From Siphlonurus alternatus (taxonomy: Eukaryota; Arthropoda; Insecta; Ephemeroptera; Siphlonuridae): a DNA stretch of 64,000 nucleotides. The DNA is taken from assembly GCA_949825025.1 (NCBI GenBank), contig OX463780.1, forward strand, positions 25,200,118 through 25,264,117. The letters run 5' to 3'. The notes under the pieces are model-generated. The model saw nothing but the letters and a program-made list of their open reading frames with translations, was not told where the DNA came from and searched no databases. The position numbers were made by a program, and so were the translations under genes. This document shows positions 1-12,542 of the stretch, piece after piece (the first letter of the stretch is position 1; every line of letters starts with the position of its first letter).

Positions 1-949
1 AGATATAGCAGTAATTCGATAATTTACAAGTTTCTATGCTGTTAGACCTTAATACTGGAGTGACTGGAGTCCCGTCCAACATCTATGATTGCACAGAATC
101 ACATTAAAGGCAATGAAACGCCAACCTCAGTCTGCGTCGTCTTTTCCATGTGCTAAAAATAAGATAAAGTACCGTTATATTTACTAATAATTAATTTTTT
201 ACATTACCTGGATCAATGTAGTACGAAATAATGATATTTTTTTATACTTTTGGTGTGATATTTTGGAAGTTATCGTTACATTTAGGCGTCAACTCGCGAA
301 TTTCCTATGTTAAACAATGGCGCATAGTCAACAAAAACCGCTCGCTAGTGGCGCCTCTGGTCACTCTGGCGGGCGCAAAATGGAACTAAAGCGTCACGCA
401 ATAATCGGGCCACGCGACAGACATTGAACAATGTTTTGTTAGAAACATTGCGCGCAGAAGACTCTGCAATATACGGAAAAATACATAGGCAGTGAGTGGA
501 ATTGGTGGGCACCCAAGATAATCTAGTGGGCACCCACACACTTAATTCATATATGGGACTCCTCCCTCGCTCTCCTCAGAAAGGCTAAGAAAACTAAAAA
601 AAAAAAAAAAAAAAAAATCCCTGGCAACAGCACTGGGACTGGGACAATAGCTCTGGGCTGAAAATGTGAGTTGTACATATGGCAAAGTCCGAAAGGTGCT
701 TTAAAAATTAAATATTCCAAAGATCCTTTCACATATTCCGAATTTGGTACGGCATCACAGTAAACGCAAAACTGTCGGTCCAGTTTTGGTCCAGTACTGT
801 GCCAACACTCTAAAGTGCTGGTTTAACACATTTTTGACGCCCTGTGTTTACTGGGATATGATTCCGTAGCAAATGTTGTTGATGCCACAGCACAGTTGTG
901 GCAATTGATATACCCTGTATGCAAACGTATGCAGTAGAGAAATTTCAGC
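1..949. other. Non-coding flank, no gene seen
   Basis: AT-rich DNA without a convincing exon. It holds a run of about 22 A at 597-617 and two copies of a GTGGGCACCCA-type motif at about 506-535. A partial copy of the GCTTTCACAT foldback family (see 3533-3797) lies at about 720-850, recognisable from CCTTTCACATATTCCGAATT. The short open frames here have no recognisable protein features. Confidence 0.5.
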
Positions 950-1500
950 TAGATAGAGCATACTGTATCATATATATAACATATACATGCATATCATAGG
1001 AGAGGGGAGCATATATGATGTACTGTCTGTATATACAGTCAAGTTATTTTAATATTCCCTCCGGAAGTAGCCGTTAATGTAAAGTTTGCAGCTATTCTGT
1101 TTGTTATTCAGTTTAGAAACTTAACAGAGTAGTTTGGAGTAGAAGTACTGACCTATGTGTTAAATTATAACGCTGAAATACGAATAGGAAGACCAGAAAC
1201 TTTAACTTCCGGCTACTTCCGGTGGGAATATCATGTAAATTTGAATTTACCATACATATGCATACTGTATAATTATGCATGTACAGTCCAGTATATGCAA
1301 TACGGCACAAACATGACATTGGTGTACATATCATATCATGATGATCGATGATAGAGAATTATAACACCCGGTATATGCGTACAGTATGTACATACAGTAC
1401 TGTAGGCATGCTGTGTCCAGTACAGGGGACCCAATACAGTAATAATGTTACACATTATGCACACAGTACAGTATAACAGATATCTTACAGTAAAACAAAT
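950..1500. repeat. TACTGTA / ATGCATAC low-complexity tract
   Basis: The tract is dominated by permutations of TACTGTA, TACAGTATG and ATGCATAT, many of them short palindromes. The same vocabulary recurs at 3170-3300, 35480-35650 and 36400-36620. There is no clean unit length, so this is cryptically simple sequence rather than a tandem satellite. Confidence 0.55.
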
Positions 1501-1618
1501 CTAAGTTTACGCCTGACATGGCTAGACTATACGTCTTGACCGACTGGCGCCCCCTATCTTGGCCATGTTATGACTTCCAAGATGGCCGTCGCGCGTAATC
1601 AAATCCACACATAAACGA

Positions 1619-1793
1619 AGATCTGTTATACTGTAGTTTACCACTAAACAGTTCAGTAGACTAGACGGCGCCAGAAATATCAGCCAATGAAAAGTTGGCC
1701 AGCTGACATTCTAGCCTTTTCATTGGCTCATATATCTGGCGCCGTCTAGTCTATTGAGCTGTTTAGTGGTAAACTAAGATCTGTTATACTGTA
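1619..1793. mobile_element. Foldback element flanked by 18-bp direct repeats
   Basis: An inverted repeat, GTTTACCACTAAACAG ... CTGTTTAGTGGTAAAC, has arms of about 65 bp. It includes the mirrored GACTAGACGGCGCCAG and the CCAATGAAAAG/CTTTTCATTGG pair around a ~20-bp loop. The sequence AAGATCTGTTATACTGTA occurs perfectly at 1619-1636 and again at 1776-1793, directly outside the arms. Part of the flanking sequence (AAGATGGCC...CGCGCG...AATCCACAC) is also found at about 37860-37920, so the element lies in a dispersed repeat. Confidence 0.7.
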
Positions 1794-2439
1794 TATTCAC
1801 GCAATAATTTGAACGTGCAGCATGCAGCATTCATTTTTTAAAAAGAGATGACATTTCCAAGAAATTTCAAAGTAAAGCTACTAAAATACCAAAACTATGA
1901 CAATTCTAAATTTTCTTAGGCTATATTCAAGGAATATGCATATGTACTGTATGCATATCATACATTCCTAACGATCCAAAGTGCAGCGCCTAGCGCCTAA
2001 GCTTATTCACCCTACGACCCTACCAAACAATAGTTAATCTTGATCCCTTTCTGAGAGCTGTAAAACTTTAAACACACTGCACTGTCAGAAGTGGCAGACT
2101 TTAAACGAAGCAAAGCTGGGCTGTGCACATCAAAATATCAATCCGGATCACAGCATGGACAATGTCGACAATGTTTTGTTGTGATGCTTTACTCCTTCTT
2201 CAAAAAAATAATGCAACCCGCTTTACAGCACAGCAGTGATTATGCAAATTTGAAACTAAATAGCTCTGCATATCTGCATTTATAAAGTAAAATTACTTTG
2301 TTAAATAATTTTAAATTTAATAAGGTCTCACGTCTCGTTAAATTGCATATTAATTAAAATAAATTAAATAAATGAAAAATCGTGAAAAATTCCAAAGTTC
2401 AAATGGCGCGCCTTAATTTCTCGCGTATCAGCTGTGTTT

Positions 2440-2580
2440 TTTCTGATGACGTCTTCATAAATGGCTGCCAACTCATCTCTCAGAACACCGACAAAAGCCA
2501 CATAATCTATGTAAATTTGATAGGTTTTATGTATTGTGTACGTATTTATTTATAACAAATTGATAACTAAGACTTTAAAC
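2440..2580 (+). promoter_or_regulatory. TMED10: Probable TMED10 5' leader
   Basis: This is the leader just upstream of the TMED10 start codon. It has a CRE-like TGATGACGTCTTC at about 2444-2456. An upstream ATG follows at about 2461 with a short frame (begins MAANSS, about 14 codons) that closes before the main start, so it could act as a uORF. The frame in phase with TMED10 has no upstream ATG, which supports 2581 as the start. The transcription start is not visible. Confidence 0.35.
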
Positions 2581-5500
2581 ATGAATTGTGTTAGTTTTTT
2601 AGTAGCTTTGGCTTGTTTCTTACTAGTAGGAGTGGATGGTATTATGTTCCATCTGCAACCGAACACTCAAAAATGTTTGAAAGAAGAACTTCAAATTGAT
2701 GTCTTCATGAGTGGTGAATACGAAGTTTCTGAAGCACCAGGACAAAAAGTAGATTATGTTGTAAGTATAAATACTGTTCATAATGAATCATAATAAAAAA
2801 AAATTACCCGATAATCAGTTCAATAAGAAAAGACAAGTCTGAAAGAACCGTCTGAGCATACTGTAGCATATATTATGCATAATTATTATTCATTCCTCTC
2901 TGAACCAGCAACCTCCCTTAACAACGGGCACAATTTATTAGTCGCTTTGGTACATATATATGCATACACTTATTCGATTACATTTGTTCTCATCCCTGAA
3001 AAGGTTTGCCAAATTCTCCAGCAAACTCAAAGAATTGACATTTTTACTAAACATATGGCAGGTTTCAGTATGCATATTAATGGTCCTTTCACATAGTCCG
3101 ATTTCGTTACGGAATCATCCGTAGCACGCCGCAGCATGCTCGAGGCATTAGCATGGCAAAATCAAACTCCTCTTGTATGCATACTGTATATATGTACTGT
3201 ACATATACAGTGTATGCATAAAATTTTTCTGAAAATTAGAAGGTGTGGTTGAAACAACAACATTCATGCTATGCCCATGATATACTGTACATACTTCAGC
3301 CACCTCAGTTGGCCATACTGTGGCACTACCGGTAGTTCTTCCCTTAGAGATCTTAAGGGGTTAAAACAATTTTTTTAACAAAATAATACTTAAAATTAAT
3401 AATAATAATACTAGTGTATGTATAAATAAAATTACTTTATACTGTAATATCATATAATAATTAGGCACTATAATAAATACAAGCAATTTCATTGAATATT
3501 GTATGTAATAAGGGCATTCATACCTCTACCTAAAGGTGCTTTCACATATTCGAAAATCGCTACGGAACACGCCGTAGCTACACTGTAGCAAATGTTGTTG
3601 ATTATGCCATAGAGATCGTGATCTGCTGCTGCGGCGTTCTACAGCACGCCGTAGCAAAATCAAGATGAGTTTGATTTTGCTGCGGCATTCACATGATTTT
3701 CCGCCGCAGCTGCCGCAGACGAACGAGAATATGTGAAAGGCTTACGGAATTGCTACGGAAATCCGTAGCGATTTTCGAATATGTGAAAGCATCTTAACGA
3801 TTGACCTCAGTTACAAACCGGAAACGGGAAATTTCTGTCGAACAGAATCAAATAAAAAATCGAGGATGCTCTAAAACTTAATCGCTTATGGCTTGAGCAA
3901 ATTCAAGGGGGCGGTTATCTCACAACAGCTCCATTTCCGGTTTCCGTCCATAAGGCCAATGTTAAACTTCTGCCTCAGTTTTCTCAAAACTGGTCAAACA
4001 GATCCACTTCAAAAAAATTGAGCAACCTTATTGTGGGGAGCTTAAAAACTCCTGCAAGTCTCATTAGAATCAAGGGGGCCGTTTCCGAGATCCAAATCAA
4101 CTGAGGTCAATCCTTAAGGAGTTCTTTCGTCTGTTTATTAAATTTTATCTGTTAAGTTCATAGTAAACTTAATAATGGAATTGTGTACCATATTCAAGTT
4201 ATTAATTGAAAATTAACCATGATACTGAGGTGCAAAGATAAAATATTTGTACTCCGGCTCAGACTGTATGGTAGAATTGTTATTAACTTGTTGGCAATGC
4301 ATATTTACAAAAGGCAGTAAAAATTAAAGCAGACTGAATACGTAGTAATGTTGCCATCTCATGCTCCGTGCATATAAGTTCATTTTCTTTAAGCCTTGGT
4401 ACTCATTACTCACCGGTACACTATACCCTAGACAAACTACTTTGACTGAACTCATTAACATGTATAGATACTACATAGATGATGGTCTTTTTTGGCTAAA
4501 ATTATAAGTTTGTAAATAAAAATTATTTAGATTCCAATATGTACTGTCTTAGATTAAAAGCTTGGAATACTACTGTAGTTCTGTTACTTGCTACAATTGC
4601 ACCCATAACTTTGTTCAACTCTTTATGCTTCTTGTGCACACATATAAATTTCTTTTAGATAAAGAAAGTAAATGTAATCTTTCTCAATTTTTGATGTACT
4701 GTATATATATTTTTAGCAATAGAGGGTGTAGAAGACAAAAGATTGTCATAAGTGTTTCCGAAGCAAGCTGAGTATGTAAAAATCGAGTGCTGTGGAGGTC
4801 TATTTTTAGAAGGCCTAGGTAATAATGCTGCTGGCTTACCCCGTAAGGGATATGGCTTCGAACATGTTTATTATGTACTATGTTAGAAACATTATATTAA
4901 AATCTTACAGTTAGTAAGTAATTACATTTTGCCCCTACAGGTGAAAATAAGATTTATAAGGGATTGGCTAATGATAATATTTCATTTGTATATTCATTTG
5001 CTTGTTTCAGGTGAGGGACTCGAAGGGCCATATTCTGTCTCAGAAGGAGGACATCAGCAAAGGAAAGTTCTCCTTCGTCACAGAGACTTACGACACATTC
5101 GAAGTGTGCTTCATTTCCCATGTGCCTCAGAGTAAGTCACAATTTGATATTGTAACTCTATCTTTTTTTGCGAGTGTCATTGATTGGTTTATTCTTTCTT
5201 TCTTAATTTAAAATTATAATAATGAGTGGTTAAAGTGTGGTTAAAAATAAAATTGTACTATTGTACTGTATTTCTTGCAGTGCCTTTGTTTTAATTTCAC
5301 AATTTCGAATTACAATTTTCAGTTTTAATCACTGTATTTATATTGAATTCAAGTGGGGTGTCTGATTTTCTGTGTCCATCTGTTCAGTACTGATTTATTT
5401 TTTTAAAAAATTATATGCATGGTTAGAATTTAAAAAATATATAATACTGTATCTGATCTGAGGTTGCAGGAACACACTTGAAGGATGTACCGTAAAATAG

Positions 5501-8500
5501 TTACAGTATGTGTTGGCAGACAGCCTTATTTTTGTGATGCAATGAGCAATTAGAAACGAAAAATTTTATTGGCTTAATCGAAAGAAGGGGTAAAAATATG
5601 ACGTTGTGAATTGTTTCAGATTTTTTTGTGACCTATAACTAATTTTAATTAATTAATTAAGTTGCATTATTTTGAGAGTGCCGCCTCTCGTGACGCCTCT
5701 GACGTCACACCATTCTTGTACTTTTGCACTATAGATGAGATTAGGTGAGAACATGCAGGTATGAAAATCAAAATGGCTGGCGCCACGTTTGAAATTCCCC
5801 GCTTCAAATTTTTGAAGTTTTAATGTGGGTTACGTTTGATCAATTTTAGCTTTATTTTGTTCGCATACCACTGAAAAATATGGTTGAAATATGATTTAAA
5901 ACTTCTATCGTGCTCTAATATTGTTTAATACGTAAAAAGTAGAAAATTATGAGAGACTAACTTCTTACATCAAATTAGTTTGCTTTCTTCCTTTAAATAA
6001 AATAATTTACTGATACTTGATGTGCTAATGGGTTAGCCCAGTGGTAAACGCATCAGACTTCAAATTTAGTGGTCGCGGGTTCGATTCTTTCTCCCGGCGA
6101 GTTTTTATAAATACATTTTTTTTCTTTAATTTTAATATATTTATGAATTCTAAATTTATAAAATGTGGTTAAAATATGGTTTACAGCTACTATCAATCGT
6201 AATTGATAACTTTTTAATAGTAAAGAGAGGGAACAATATTAACAAAAAATTACTTCACTTTTATAGGTTCAAATAAAACATTTTTCACACTGTGTCCCAA
6301 AGCTTGGTGTGGCACAAAGGCGAAGACGCAGAGCTCGTACTCTTGTGGTGGAGAGTTTGATTCTCCACGTCGAAGGATTTTTTAAACTCGACACCTTTCT
6401 TTCCTTTAATTTAGTTTAATTTAATTAAAGAAAATTTCTCCGCCACTGTGCCACAGTGCCACACTAATTAAGCTTTGAGCCTCGGTTTTAGAGAAATGTT
6501 TTATTGGAACGCGAAAAAGTTGAAGTAATTTTTTATTAATATTGTTCCCTCTCTTTACTATTAAAAAGTTATCAATTACGATTGATAGTAGCTGTAAACC
6601 ATATTTTAACCACATTTTATAAATTTAGAATTCATAAATATATTAAAATTAAAGAAAAAAAATGTATTTATAAAAACTCGCCGGGAGAAAGAATCGAACC
6701 CGCGACCACTAAATTTGAAGTCTGATGCGTTTACCACTGGGCTAACCCATTAGCACATCAAGTATCAGTAAATTATTTTATTTAAAGGATGAAAGCAAAC
6801 TAATTTGATGTAAGAAGTTAGTCTCTCATAATTTTCTACTTTTTACGTATTAAACAATATTAGAGCACGATAGAAGTTTTAAATCATATTTCAACCATAT
6901 TTTTCAGTGGTATGCGAACAAAATAAAGCTAAAATTGATCAAACGTAACCCACATTAAAACTTAAAAAATTTGAAGCGGGGAATTTCAAACGTGGCGCCA
7001 GCCATTTTGATTTTCATACCTGCATGTTCTCACCTAATCTCATCTATAGTGCAAAAGTACAAGAATGGTGTGACGTCAGAGGCGTCACGAGAGGCGGCAC
7101 TCTCAAAATAATGCAACTTAATTAATTAATTAAAATTAGTTATAGGTCACAAAAAAAGCTGAAACAATTCACAACGTCATATTTTTACCCCTTCTTTCGA
7201 TTAAGCCAATAAAATTTTTCGTTTCTAATTGCTCATTCTGAAAGCTCATGTTTGTTTTTGTGTTTTATAGCCCAGCGTGGTCTCAGCCAAGAGGTGTCTT
7301 TGATCACAAAGCGCGGCATCGAGGCCAAGAATTATGAAGGGGTGAGCATCTTAGCGTCAGATATTTATCATATTATGCTTTGTTAGGGCTGGGGTATTGT
7401 GATGAGATATATCATTCGTTCCTATTGAACCACATTTTTTTAAGTACGAATAGTCTCCCTCAAAAGCTACTGTCTTATTCAAATTGAAAGTGCACTTATG
7501 TACTTTTGTTAGTGATGAACAAATCTAGTAATCTATTTAATTTGTAAATTACTTTACATTTGTTGTAATGTTTTAATGTTGTACATTTTTGCTATTTGTA
7601 AGGGTGAGGGTTGAAATTGGTGACGGAACTTTTGGGAAATTTCCAAAGCAAAGAGTGTATTATATAGCTGTCAGCTCAGATTTGTCAACACGATTGTTTT
7701 AGCTTTTGTTTGAACTATGCATTGACGATAGCAGTATTGTTTTTAAGAGAATTTTTTTACATTTTCTTTTTTAATCCATTACACGGAAGTTATTAAATGC
7801 ACTGTTCTATTTTATTTATTTTTTTTTTTTTTTACAATTGCTTTTATTTTGCAGTTTAACTTGAATTTTTCTTTTGAAATTGTTATTTTTCAATGTACAA
7901 CATAATTTTCCGGTAGTAAAACATAATTTATTTAATAAATAATAACTAGTTATTTTTAAGGCCTAATCTGAGAATGTGGAGGGAAAAAGTTGTAACGAAG
8001 GATGTTTTTAAAAATAATTTGGTTGACTTGCAACAGTCTTTCAATTAGCCCTGATTTTTTTTAAGAATTTTTTAACCCTTGGTTATTTTACATTTTTTAT
8101 GTTAATCAAATTTGAATTTTGCATCCTAGCAATGTTAAATTTGTTAATCTTCATTACTGTTCATGAGAACCAAACCACAGATATTTTTAATTTTCATATT
8201 GAATAAAACTTGATTTTTCAAACTTTTTCTGAAATATTTCATATTTTTTGAACCACAAGCTTGATTGTAATTGATGATCTAGTCAAATTAATTAAAAGTT
8301 TGATCACCATCTTACCGATGTTAAAAACTTAAATTAAATAAATACATATGAATGTAAAATTTAAATTTGCATCGGAACTAATAAATGAAAATAAAATATT
8401 TTAAAAAATTCATAATAAAAGCTGTCAATTTTATCTCATATGTAATTTATTATACATATTAACATTAAATGGCAAAAATACTTTTTTTTTTCTCTCCACT

Positions 8501-10655
8501 CGCTTATATGTCACATTGCTGCCAAAAATATTTTCCTATCAAGTGACCTTGACCAATTCTCAGGTTATACCTTAATCTGACATATCATTTTTATATCTTT
8601 ATCATACTGTATTTATTTGCTACAACTTATACCTTGTTAGTAGATTGCTGCACTATGGATTTATATTTATTTATTTATTTTGTATCTTTAATGCATTACA
8701 TACTTCTATATTTAAATAATAATTTTATATTCTTTGAGTCTTGGCATTCCAAATTCAACTATAAGTGTTTTGCTTCATTTCATCATCACATCAATGATCT
8801 TTAAAGCAAACTTTGTATGGAGATGGATTTGGAATCTTTGACCTTACTTTTTTATAGACATTTTACTTACCAAATCTTTCTTTTGCCGGTGTGTCTTGTT
8901 GGTGCATAGGTGGTAAAGTGAACTTATATTTCTTGGCTTGCTAAATCATAATCACTTATAAAACTAACAACTTAAGTTTGCAACTTATCTTTTGTTTTGG
9001 TGTGTGTTTTCAAATAATCTTCTTACAATTAAATCACTAATAATTATTTTAATTAATATTGAATTTTGAGCACAAATTAATTTTAGATAAGTGCACAGAA
9101 ACTATTGATCTCCATTCCCACTATTTTTTCTTCTTTATATAATTTTGTTTTAGCTTTAAGTTATTGTGTTTGCACTGAGAAAGTGAAATAATAAACCTAT
9201 ATAATATTTTATGCTGTTCAGGAGAGAAAACTTAAATAATACTAAATAAATAATAATAATACATGGAAAGATGCAATTAAAAGATTTATGAAATTTGAAT
9301 TTTTTCCATAATGAAACATTTATGCATGTTAATGTTTTAATTGAACATTCTTATTTTTTATTACTCTTCTGAACCTACATTTTATCTGCTTAATATTTTT
9401 TAGCTTTGCCTATGTGAAAGTAGTCCTAGATCCAGGGTTAGAGAGGGGGCCTTCAATCCTTCATATTTATAATGACAGCAGGAGATTTACCACTAAAAAC
9501 TTGTTTTTACTAAAACGCCAGTTTAGTTTTTTCCCTGAGTGCTTTTTTTCTGTATTCACATTTTGATGATATAAGTGCAAAATATGCTCTCAGCTTCGAC
9601 AATCTGAAAGCTGGTAGTAATTACACCATCAAAAATAATAAAAATAAAAGTATTGCAAAATTGCACAAAGGAAGGGGGGGGGGGGGTATGAAAGCAAAGA
9701 TATCATCAAGACTGCGTCTATTTTTATATTTTCTTTTTTTTAATGGTGTTTCATATTTTTTTTACTTTTTTTTTAATTTATTTATTATTTTTTTTTTATG
9801 CCATTGCTTGTAAAAATGACTTTTGAGAGTTTTCAGCGCTGGTCACATATTTTGAACTTTCATCATTGATATGATTTTAAAGAGCTACTGTATCCGTGTT
9901 CCTGTGTGGCATGCCGGTGTTGGTTCCACCCCTTGTCTGACGTTGTTGTGTTCAGCTCGGAGAGGCGGCCAAGCTGAAGCCCATGGAGGTGGAGCTGAAG
10001 AGGCTAGAGGACCTCAGCGACGCCATCGTGCAGGACTTTGCCCTCATGCGCAAGCGAGAGGAGGAAATGAGGGACACAAATGGTGAGTCAAGGACCAATT
10101 CAGCTTATATGTAGTACACTAGAAGCCAAGCAAAACATCACAGCAGATATGAAACCCACCATTCAATAAAATAGTGTATACTCAAGTAATGTTGCCAAGT
10201 AGTGTAACTATTGCTTGCTCCAGTTGTGCCTTTGCCACACAAATTGGCAACGTTGTACCTTTTTCATTGGCTTGCAAAAATTACAGTAGTTCTTGGCCTC
10301 CAGTGTACTATGATGAAAAAAACAACAGTAGATCATTTACCATCAACCACTTGGTAGTGAATTCCCAATTTACTTACATTTAGCGATAGTTACAGTATAC
10401 TTTAGCTCTAACCTTATGGAGGAACAGAGAACTTAAAGATTTTAGCTTTTAAAATATAAGTTTGTTACTTTATTCAGATATTAAATTTTATTACCAATAA
10501 TTTCTAGAACAAAATGTGTGCTAAGTTTTTTATTAACTTTCTTTGTTGATTAGTGTTTGCTTTTATTTACAGTAAAGGAATTTTTGTTAAATATACCATC
10601 ATAAAATCCATCTCTTTCAATGTCTAGCTTAGATAAATTATGATGTGAATGTCAT

Positions 10656-10726
<71 letters not shown>

Positions 10727-11126
10727 TTTTGTATTATTTTGTATTATTTTCTGCTTGTATTTAATTTTCTGCGAAGCTCACTGTAATGTAATATAATTTG
10801 TACACCAGCACCTACCCATAAGGCTTCCGGCCTTGGTAGGACTGTATTCTTATTTTTCACTAATAAAAATATTTAAAAAAAAATCAATATTTATTGACAA
10901 CAGTCACTATGTCATGGTTGAAAAAATTACACTTTTTTTACTTCTTAAAAAAAAAAAAGGATTCCCTAATCATTTTTTTCACAGTGCTTGGTATCATGTT
11001 TCAGAGTCGACCAACAGCCGCGTGCTGTACTTCAGCATATTCAGCATGTGCTGTCTTCTGGGTCTAGCCACCTGGCAGGTGCTCTACCTTCGCAGGTTCT
11101 TCAAAGCCAAGAAGCTCATTGAGTAA
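2581..11126 (+). CDS. TMED10: TMED10 (p24-delta1) cargo receptor, 5 coding exons
   Basis: Type I membrane protein of the p24 family. It cycles between ER and cis-Golgi as a cargo receptor for COPI/COPII vesicles. Coding exons: 2581-2760, 5011-5131, 7271-7341, 9956-10082, 11005-11126; all joins are GT-AG and keep frame. The product is 206 aa, against about 219 in vertebrates. A hydrophobic signal peptide ([17 protein letters not shown]) covers about residues 1-20. It is followed by a GOLD domain with the conserved cysteines (CLKEEL, FEVCF). Next comes a coiled-coil region ([14 protein letters not shown] ... [10 protein letters not shown]), and then a transmembrane segment at about 173-195. The cytosolic tail [11 protein letters not shown] carries the FF and KK sorting signals typical of TMED10. 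The start ATG at 2581 is chosen because it gives the signal peptide. Introns 2 and 3 are long; intron 2 carries the 1.7-kb foldback. Identity is very confident and the gene looks intact. Confidence 0.96.
3085..3170. repeat. Partial GCTTTCACAT-family MITE copy
   Basis: GGTCCTTTCACATAGTCCGATTTCGTTACGGAATC is one end of the family better preserved at 3533-3797, followed by the internal CCGTAGCACGCCGCAG words. I see no matching right end. It lies in TMED10 intron 1. Confidence 0.6.
3533..3797. mobile_element. Foldback MITE, GCTTTCACATATTCG family
   Basis: Terminal inverted repeats read AAGGTGCTTTCACATATTCG on the left and CGAATATGTGAAAGCATCTT on the right, continuing inward as AAAATCGCTACGGAA. 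The core is rich in GCCGTAGC / CTGCGGC words. The right end abuts TTAA at 3794-3797 and the left end abuts CTAA, so a TTAA target duplication is plausible. Other copies lie at about 31291-31698 and 37980-38213, with partial ones at 720-850 and 3085-3170. Confidence 0.8.
3794..4117. mobile_element. TTAA-flanked MITE, GATTGACCTCAGTT ends
   Basis: Flanked by TTAA at 3794-3797 and 4114-4117. The ends are CGATTGACCTCAGTT and AACTGAGGTCAATCC. The internal sequence includes ACAGCTCCATTTCCGGTTTC and TCAAACAGATCCACTTC. Related copies are at 20510-20582 (minus), 20815-21131 (plus) and 62071-62321 (partial). It shares its left TTAA with the preceding MITE, so the two are packed end to end in TMED10 intron 1. 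Confidence 0.75.
6022..6100 (+). other. tRNA-like module (A box and B box), left arm
   Basis: TTAGCCCAGTGGTAAACGC resembles a D-arm with a pol III A box. GCGGGTTCGATTC, about 35 bp downstream, matches a B box / T-loop. Between them, TCAGACTTCAAATTTAG can fold as an anticodon arm with loop CTTCAAA. The acceptor ends (GCTAATG, CCCGGCGA) do not pair, so it is a tRNA-derived relic or SINE-like head rather than a tRNA gene. Confidence 0.6.
6303..6385 (+). other. Second, degenerate tRNA-like module in foldback centre
   Basis: TGGCACAAAGG at 6310-6320 is A-box-like and GAGTTTGATTCTC at about 6353-6364 is B-box-like; between them AGAGCTCGTACTCT can form a small hairpin. The opposite arm (minus, 6443-6453) reads TGGCACAGTGG, a better A box. 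I infer a second tRNA-derived relic; the evidence is weaker than for the arm modules. Confidence 0.35.
6678..6757 (-). other. tRNA-like module, right arm
   Basis: This is the inverted copy of the module at 6022-6100, essentially identical, with the same A box, anticodon-like arm and GGGTTCGATTC B box. Its presence on both arms follows from the palindrome, so the two are not independent. Confidence 0.6.
7342..9955 (+). other. TMED10 intron 3, nothing coding seen
   Basis: AT-rich intronic DNA without a recognisable exon or complete mobile element. A run of about 15 G is at 9671-9686, and T-rich runs are at about 7807-7831 and 9730-9800. Confidence 0.6.
10650..10730. repeat. (ATTT)n microsatellite
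   Basis: About 20 uninterrupted ATTT units in TMED10 intron 4. The following 150 bp (to about 10880) includes AAGGCTTCCGGCCTTGG and ends in AATAAAAATATTT. It resembles a degenerate retroposon 3' end, but I cannot place it. Confidence 0.9.
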
Positions 11127-12542
11127 CCCTAAACATTCGGTACAAGCACACCAGTGCTCAAACAGGGTTGGCAATGTCACTGGCCTCTCCAGTATTTCAT
11201 AGCTGCGGCAAAATCATCATCATAATTACCAAGTGGTTGCCAACCCTGGTAAAAAAAAAAATGTCTCCACATTAATTCTGTTATTTAATTAATGTATGAT
11301 ACTTTCAGTGTTTTTTATCAATTCAATTTATAATTCTAAATTATTATTATTGAAGCAAAATTTGTTAGCTTAAATTGTTATATTAGTATCTATATACATT
11401 TTAAATTGATAAAAAAAAAAATTGGTTGGAAAAGTATCAACCCTGATTAATTGACGGAGTTTATTGAGATGTGTTTTTTGCAAAGCTATCCTGCACCAAG
11501 ATTCACCCATGGAGGTTCCTTTAAAAGGATAAGTCACCCTCCGGAATAAGAGAAATTGTTCATATTTTCAAACATAATAATAACAATAAAAAAGTTGTAA
11601 AATTATAAAAAAAAAAAAAAAAAAAAAATGTGAGAATTTCTTCTTCCTCCTAAAATTTACTTTGGTTATTTGCTTTGGTGAAAAGTAAAGCCCAGTTTTA
11701 CAAAAATTTTGTTTTTCATCAAATTTCTTTGATGTTTCAATGTTTTTCTTTTCCTAAGCAAAGTTGGTATTATTTTGAGTTATTATGAAATTAAAACAAA
11801 ACAAATAAATTAATAAACAAAAAGTTGTTGAATTTTCGTGGCATCTTCCTAATAAAAATTGGAGTGAATCTTTAATGCTAAGGCTGTAATGGTAATTATA
11901 AAAGGAATATAACATTAAATTGGTTTCCCTTAAACTATAATGACATGATCTTAATAATATGTTGCAACAAGTTTTGTAAATTTCTATTTGACTAAAAGTT
12001 AATTTACATTCTTGGCTTTTTTGTTATAATATACACACTGCTGCACATTGTACATTTGTGCATTCTTTGATTTTGCTGCCTAAAAATTTGTTGTTATAAA
12101 ATTATCTTCTCTATATTTCCCATATTTTGTGTTAGTGTTAGTTTTATACTATAACAAAATAACATACTGTAAAATATTCACAATGAAAATACAATATGGT
12201 TTGTTATTTGTGGAAAAAGTATTGAATAAAGTTGTTCTCAATTCTGTTTTAATAAGTTATTTTATTTCATTTATTACAAAATATTACAATATTTCATATT
12301 GCTTAATAAATACAGGTATCTTCAATTCATAATTAATTATACACATTGCTGCATGGACGGCAAAATGCAAGCCATATAATATGCATGTTGTTTGAAATAA
12401 TTGTACTCCAGATTTTGATCTTCATAAAAAGGATCAAATGAACATACATAATTATTTATCCAATTTCTACTGAAGTTTCTTATTTATTTTGATCTTTTCT
12501 TCATAGACAAGTTTTTCCTACATATCTATCTATCTATCTACC
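11127..12542. other. TMED10 3' flank
   Basis: 3' untranslated and downstream DNA. There are several AATAAA-type hexamers (for example near 11585 and 11803), so the real poly(A) site cannot be chosen. A poly(A) tract lies at about 11608-11628. A short (ATCT)n run at about 12523-12542 leads directly into the next MITE. Confidence 0.5.

Larger units (their letters stand above)
5541..7237. mobile_element. 1.7-kb foldback element with tRNA-like modules
   Basis: A near-perfect inverted repeat runs from AATGAGCAATTAGAAACG at 5541 to its complement ending at 7237. The arms are about 700-770 bp and the divergent centre is about 6320-6440. Both arms contain the TGACGTCA palindrome (5700-5707, 7071-7078) and a tRNA-like segment. 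Outer-arm words (GGCTTAATCGAAAGAAGGGG, GAATTGTTTCAGATTTTT) recur in the foldback at 17541-18614 and, more weakly, in three or four others. There is no long ORF, so it is non-autonomous. It fills TMED10 intron 2 and stops 33 bp before exon 3. Confidence 0.9.

Noticed and set aside
6022..6100. Functional tRNA gene (anticodon-like TCA)
   Set aside because: The acceptor stem does not pair and the T-stem is degraded, so only a tRNA-derived relic is supported.
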